Source: Hyalella azteca (taxonomy: Eukaryota > Arthropoda > Malacostraca > Amphipoda > Hyalellidae). Taken from it: 64,000 nt of DNA. The notes below the pieces were generated by a model, which was not told the DNA's origin, did no database searches, and was given only the letters and a program-made list of their open reading frames with translations. The position numbers and the translations under genes were made by a program. Shown piece after piece: positions 58,300-64,000 of this stretch; the stretch's first letter is position 1; every line of letters begins with the position of its first letter. The DNA lies in the NCBI RefSeq assembly GCF_000764305.2, contig NW_025945896.1, positions 124,001-188,000 on the forward strand, read 5' to 3'.

Positions 58300-58487
58300 A
58301 TCCCGAAGTCATTGTGATGACGGTAACTTCAGCATCACCTCCGCGCAGTGGGCTAGTTTGTTCGAGATCTCCTGTAGCTCCGGCTTCGAAATCGAATACT
58401 CTGAAGAGGAAAGACGCCCCCAGGTTGGACGAAAAATGGGAGTCAACCGTCAACGCCGATGCAGCGAACACAGACTTGCGTCGCAAG
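58300..58487 (+). CDS. candidate internal exon of an unidentified gene
   Basis: Acceptor cagtgagttttgcag and donor CGCAAG|gtaatt bracket 188 bases open in one frame (two bases, then 62 codons). It reads DPEVIVMTVTSASPPRSGLV then APASKSNTLKRKDAPRLDEK and AANTDLRRK. GC content is well above the flanks, as in the exons of the encore-like gene. No neighbouring exon was found within the window on either side, and the frame is also open on the opposite strand. Confidence 0.4.
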
Positions 58488-58489
58488 GT

Positions 58490-61400
58490 AATTTTCTAGC
58501 TTTTTCCGGTAGAAAAGTAATATTATTCACTGAACAGATGGAGATATTCCTCAAGATCTGTAACCGTAGTAGTTTTAGGATTATACTTGCCTCAAGTAAG
58601 CAAATAATACATTTTATGTGCTGACACAAAAAACTGTAAATGATGCTTTTGTTTTGTCCTGGATTTATATTATAAACAACTTTGGACAGATGCTATATCG
58701 ACCTCAAACTATAGGTTTGAGGTCGGAATCAGAAATTCTTCTAATGCAGGGTAGTTCTTTGAGGGAAAATTCCGACCAAAGGAAGAATCTCAGGGGTAGA
58801 AGCCATGAGTCTCTACTAACCAGTAAATATTGACCATCCACAGAAAATGTTCACAATGCCCCCCGGCCAACATAAAGGAGTCCCCCGTCACCTAACTTAC
58901 GAAGAAACCCGGATCGACAATTTTCACGGTATTCAGAAACCCTCATACTCCCCGAATCCTAATCATTAGAAGTAACGGCAGTCAACTGAACTCCAGGAGA
59001 ATATGTCTTAACTAAAGCCGCAAAGAGGATCAGTGACAAGTCAAAGACTATGCATAAATATGATACTAATATTATTAGATGTTAAATACTTTTTTTATTC
59101 ATTATTATTTTATTTATTTGCTAAGAATTTTTTTCCAAAATAAACATGAAATTTCAACTCAGTGGGTCAAAAAAGGCATGTGGGTCGGAGAGGAATGGAT
59201 TAAGTTGCATATATGTTATCTACTACAAAGATTATATAGATTTTTTAACCATTATTGTTTCCGAAATATTGAAATTCTTCATTCGTTAGCAAATACAATT
59301 CTGACCGTCTCTTTTTTACTTCATATTAGTGACGACTGCTTTCTCACATTATACATCTATAAAAAGGTATTACGCACATCAGTTTAGTTTGATTGGTAGC
59401 ATTTCTCTGTACTTATATCCACCAAAAATATAAATTACGGTTCTTTTTATCACCTATTTGTATGAGATTGCATGGAGAGGGTCTATGTTGATAAAAAAAA
59501 TGTCCAATGAAGGGGTCGGCGGGGAAAAAGTTTGCCAAACCCTTGCTCTACACTCAAAGATGACTGAGAATCAAGTCAAAGTTGCGATAAAATTAAAGAA
59601 TTTGTGTGGTATTCCTAACCATAGAAGCAGTGGAACGTCCTTTCTGGGCTCGTGCCGTGGGTAAGGAAGTGTGTGGACATTTGGGAAATATGACCTATTT
59701 ATTTATTCCAGTGCCACATTTTCATCTTGACATTAAAAGAATAATTTTTATCTCCATTGTAATTGCCATGGCGGGATGGGTAGAGGAGACGCATGCAATA
59801 TACAAGTTCATTGCTGCTTAGCATATCAAATATTTATTCATTAAGTAATTAGCCTTCTGCGACATGACCTCATCTACGTATTCTCTGTACTTGGTCATCG
59901 TGTTTCGTGATTACACCACAGCGGTAAGTGGTAGATAATCATTTCTCAAGTGCTCTGTTGCATTGTTGCTGGAAAGCTCCGACAATAAGAATTTTCTGAG
60001 AATTTGTTGCAGAATAATTTTAGCGCGAAAGAAAATTCCGTTATGTTATCCGCCTAACGCTGACTTGACAGCGATGGATGGTCCAAAAAAGAAGAGGATA
60101 TAAATAACAAATTATTCTATCTTACCAGCGTAAAAAACCTGTACATATGGAATTGCATCTGAACTATTCCAAATAAACATCGGATACAAACAGAAATCTG
60201 ATGTAAACTTAGTTGTTCTAGAAACATTTGAATGGCCATACTTAACTATTTATTGCTTTAAAAATAATTCTCGGAATGTAGTACCTACAGCATGAAATGA
60301 AGAGGAATAGAAAAAATGCACTTTCCCAATGTATAATAACCCCCCTAGGGGTGAGCAATCCAAGTTTAATTCTAGGATTGAAAAATTGCGCTTTGAAATG
60401 AAAAATGAGGACGTTTGAGTAGGTTTCTGCACATTTGTTTCAAACAAAAGCTTTAGTTTTCTCATATGCAAGTATTAGCCTATATTTACGGACAAGGCCT
60501 ACCGTAGTGTATGGAAAGGCGATGACATCCACAACTACCAGCTATTCAAAATAATTCAAGCATAAATCTCAGAGCTCAACAAAATCAGCTACGTAAGATA
60601 GGCAACTAAGTTAGTAATCTCAGTTATTACCAGCCTCTGTCTGACTTCAGCAAAAAATGGGCCTCCAGTTAGGTAGTGTTAACACTATCACAGCTTGCAT
60701 GAAAATCCTCCTTATAGGAACATTGATTACTCACGTTTGCTTGACGGCTCAGTAAATGCACTAAAACAAACTAGAATAATACAGTGACGTATTTACGATA
60801 GCTGCGTAAGGAAGAACAATGAATTATTACATATTCTAGAAGCAGTAAGGAAGTCAGTCATTCCAGGTAAATGTGATTTACAGAAATCATGACCACAGTA
60901 CGACAGCACATCCACTGTTTGAATTCCCCCAATTCAAATTCAATCATTTCAACTATTCTGACTGCATCTATCTCATAAATGCAAATTGACTGGTAAGTTA
61001 CTACACATTATTAACTTTAATGACACAACCACGTGAAGGACCTGATTAGGCAGACCCAAGCTTCACTAAGAGAAACATTAGATAAGTGAAATAGGTGGGC
61101 GGCTAATTAATGATTAATCGATGAGACAATCCATTGTAATAGTTAAAATAGAGCAATATCGGCCACTCAGTCTAACTCAATTAGTCACAAAGATTACCTC
61201 AATTTTCCACACTTGGATTATACCGAGCCCACACGTGTTTGGAGTCACAGTCTATGCAAATGGCGTCCCGCATTCACTCACAAACATAAAACTTTTTAAT
61301 ATGCACAAAGAGACTTCCTAGCAAACTGTGGCCTAACAATTTCTGTACAGTCATACAGTGCATCATCTACGAAACTTTTTCAACACAATATTGTAATTGA

Positions 61401-61580
61401 ACGATGTTAAGCAACGATGTTGAAAGCTAGATGCTCTCACGCTTTTCACTATAGAGATACGCTACGTCCATGGAAGCTTGCCCGCTCAGAGTTGGCGGGG
61501 CTTGGCTTCCAACTTCCGGGAGGGAAATCCTCCGATTTAGCGTATTTAACTTCGCTATCAGAAATATTTCGCGTTTTTTA
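58490..61580. other. no gene recognised
   Basis: AT-rich, short frames only; no exon found to pair with 58300-58487. Confidence 0.5.
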
Positions 61581-61585
61581 TTGTT

Positions 61586-62678
61586 TTAAGGGGGGGTCTA
61601 CCCTAAAATTTTCGGATTTAGCATTTTTGGTTTTTAGTCTCATCTTAAAGCTGACATTCTGCCCTATCCAACGGTACTACTGCCATCTCTGTACGTTGAT
61701 TTATGATTTCAGGACATTTCATGAAAGGGGGGCGGGTGGGAGAGTTCTTCAAGTAATTAGATGGGAACTAATTAGCTGCTGAGCTCTTAAAATATAGTGT
61801 CTACTTGAGTTGTGCTGCAGTTACTTGTTTAGTCTCATCTTAAAGCTGACATTCTGGCCTATCTAACGGTACCACTACCATCTCTGTACGTTGATTTTTA
61901 CGTACACGACACTTCATGAAGTGGGGCGGGAGGTGAGTTCTTTCAATAATTACATTGGAACTAATTCGCTGCCTCAGCACTACAAATGCAGTGTTTTTGT
62001 GACTAAAATTGTGAGGTCTGACTCAGTGTGCCTCCGGGCTTTGTAGGGAAAGGTGCGCATGTAGTCGCTCCCACCATCCTCGAGTGGAATCAAGCTCCAG
62101 AAACGTTTAGTTTGGTATCTATGCTACATTTAGCGCATTTTGTGATCCGCGCGGGACTTTGTCGCGCTCTCCTCAACATTCACACTTATTGTCGCGGAAA
62201 ACCTATCTCCTCCTAGAGTTTTGAAGATACAGCGATGAGACATATACCATTTGATTCGTAAAGACCATACCTATCGAGTAACGAAGCTTTTTTAGATTTG
62301 TGCATAGTTTGGATTCAAAATGGGGGGAGAGGGGAAAATTGGAAGAAAATTAGAAGAAAATGAGAAAAAACGGGAAAATGCGTATAAAAAAACTAAGGCA
62401 AAATGAAAAATCGGGCTTCGTTACTCGATTGATATGGTCTTTACGAATCGAATGGTATTTGTCTCAATGTTGTAGCTTGAAAACCATAGGAGGAGATAGA
62501 TTTCTACAGTACCCCCTTTTTGTCGGTTTTCTATGAATTTCACGTTTTATATTAATTTTTTCGAAAAAGTCATACGAACAAAATGTGTTTTTATTTTGTT
62601 TTACATACATGGTGTGAGTTTCAGAAAGATCCGTTAGTAAATGTAGAAGTTTTTCTGGAGGGTAGACCCCCCCCTTAA
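61586..62678. mobile_element. TTAA-flanked inverted-terminal-repeat element
   Basis: TTAA at 61586-61589 and 62675-62678 flank ends GGGGGGGTCTACCCT and its inverted copy (one extra G on the right). Inside are a diverged direct duplication of about 195 bp (61632-61830 against 61827-61990) and an inner inverted repeat (62202-62287 against 62415-62510, imperfect). No transposase frame. TTAA duplication is typical of piggyBac-type insertion, though those ends usually start CCC rather than GGG. Confidence 0.5.
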
Positions 62679-62679
62679 G

Positions 62680-64000
62680 CACGTGTCGGGTGCCAGTCCG
62701 ATTTTATAGTCACGCTCTTGAGCTTTTCCGTCAATGATTGATTATTATTATTTTTACACGTTCAGGTGAACGCGACATTGAGGAGCCCATGTCGGCGAGA
62801 CTGAAACCGCGTTCCGTTGAGGAGCCGCGCTCCCTTGAGGAGCTTCATATTTGGTTGAAGAGCCTTACAGGAGCTGAAAATTTATGTGGCTGACAAAATT
62901 GATTGGAAGGTCAGAGCTCGATAAAGTCTCCGACCAAACCGCAAACACGTACAAATGTAAGTCTAAAATCGCCTTCGACACGGACGTACTTCGTCCAATA
63001 ACTTATCATGAAGAAGCTACCTCTATCGAAAGGAAGTCGAAAATTTGACGAACCATACGACAACCGCAGCATCACCAATAAGATTGATGATGATTACTGG
63101 ATGCTCTCTGCATTCATACTGATTTACATTTGATTATTGTATCCAATAAAATTTTGAGGAATGAATTGACTTCATTGCGGCCCTCTTTTTAGCGCATTTT
63201 CTCATTTATGAAAAAAAAATGCACTATTGTGCTCGCCATGTCCGTCTGTCCGTTGTCTGTCCGGCTGAGCTTCGAATTTCTCTTCCATCCGTCAATGACA
63301 TACTTCAAGAAACAATTTTGCTGAATTGGTATTGAATGGTCCAACTCCAGGGAATATCGGGAAAAACCGATTGTCTTTAAAGTATGATACATTCTGTGTG
63401 CCAACGCAGAAGATGACGGTACCTTAAATTTGGCTTATAATAAGGAAGCAATCAATATAACGTGCACCAATTTAATTAACACGGGAAGGGCAATCTAGCA
63501 GGAAACTGTTGGAGCAATCAATAAAATACGTAAGAATATTAACGTGGATGGTGTGAGCAAATGCTTACTTGATGTTGAAGTATACATTCATTGAAGTCAT
63601 AAGCTCTTTCTGAAAACTCACTGCCATCCAATTAACTGGACGAATTCTCCACGGAAAAGCGATATGCGCAGTATGACGGCAAAATACACAACTGTCCACG
63701 TGTTAAAGCTGCTCGTGAGGCATACAATAACATTATTCGGATAGAAGACATCTACAATAACTCAGTCGAAAAGATCAAAAGTCCTCTTTAATACCTTAGC
63801 AAGTAATTTTGCATTTCCGATCTGCTGCCTGATTACTTTATTATTCTGTAGCTCTTTGTCCTTTTTTCTAATGGTAATTGCAGAATGTGCCGGTTGTGCC
63901 TAGTCATTGCCAGTCATGGTTGAACTAATATAAGGTTGATCCATGGCGATGACGATTTTTCGCCGTTCTGCGCATCTGTAGAGTGACGCCACTGTGGGCA
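62680..64000. other. no gene recognised
   Basis: Short loose repeat of gttgaggagc at 62770-62860 and a gtccgtctgtccgttgtctg motif at 63240-63262. No coding support. Confidence 0.45.

Overview
The window is animal nuclear DNA: AT-rich, gene-poor, full of tandem repeats and decayed transposons, with one 605-base assembly gap (18133-18737). The main gene has GT-AG introns and its protein resembles the Encore/R3HDM family, with an insect-encore-like middle section. The LINE remnants are of a type common in crustaceans. I infer an arthropod, most plausibly a malacostracan crustacean; the species cannot be named from sequence alone.

Layout. 1-21.7 kb: mostly non-coding, with many minisatellites, one degenerate LINE reverse-transcriptase piece (about 17383-17915), an unrecognised 181-codon reading frame on the minus strand with an internal protein repeat (7225-7770), and a few isolated exon-like frames. 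21.7-41.4 kb: an encore-like (R3HDM1/2) gene on the plus strand. I could chain 21 coding exons with consistent splice phase, from 21708 to the stop codon at 41364-41366, giving about 1,147 residues; the 5' start lies upstream and was not found. It carries an R3H domain (exons 4-5), a SUZ-like region (exons 6-7) and a long Pro/Ser/Gly/Gln/His-rich tail. Family members bind single-stranded RNA or DNA and act in mRNA regulation. 41.4-50 kb: intergenic, with pyrimidine-rich sequence, a bZIP-site-rich 22-bp array (44.2-44.6 kb) and a 63-nt hairpin. 50.1-51.5 kb: a two-exon minus-strand pseudogene of a dispersed family. 52-53 kb: a TA-flanked DNA transposon. 54.8-55.6 kb: an intact single-exon RING/B-box (TRIM-like) gene. 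58.3 kb: an isolated candidate exon. 61.6-62.7 kb: a TTAA-flanked inverted-terminal-repeat element.

The most striking observation is in the encore-like gene. In at least six, and perhaps eight, of its 20 introns, a minisatellite starts at or across the 5' splice site, so that the end of the exon and the donor are copied in tandem. At intron 4 both ends are affected: the donor side is copied about nine times and the branch/acceptor side three extra times. At intron 7 the repeat unit is 18 bp and stays in frame, so donor choice could change protein length. The last intron holds an apparently perfect 314-bp inverted repeat with a 97-bp spacer, a candidate long-hairpin RNA or a recent foldback.
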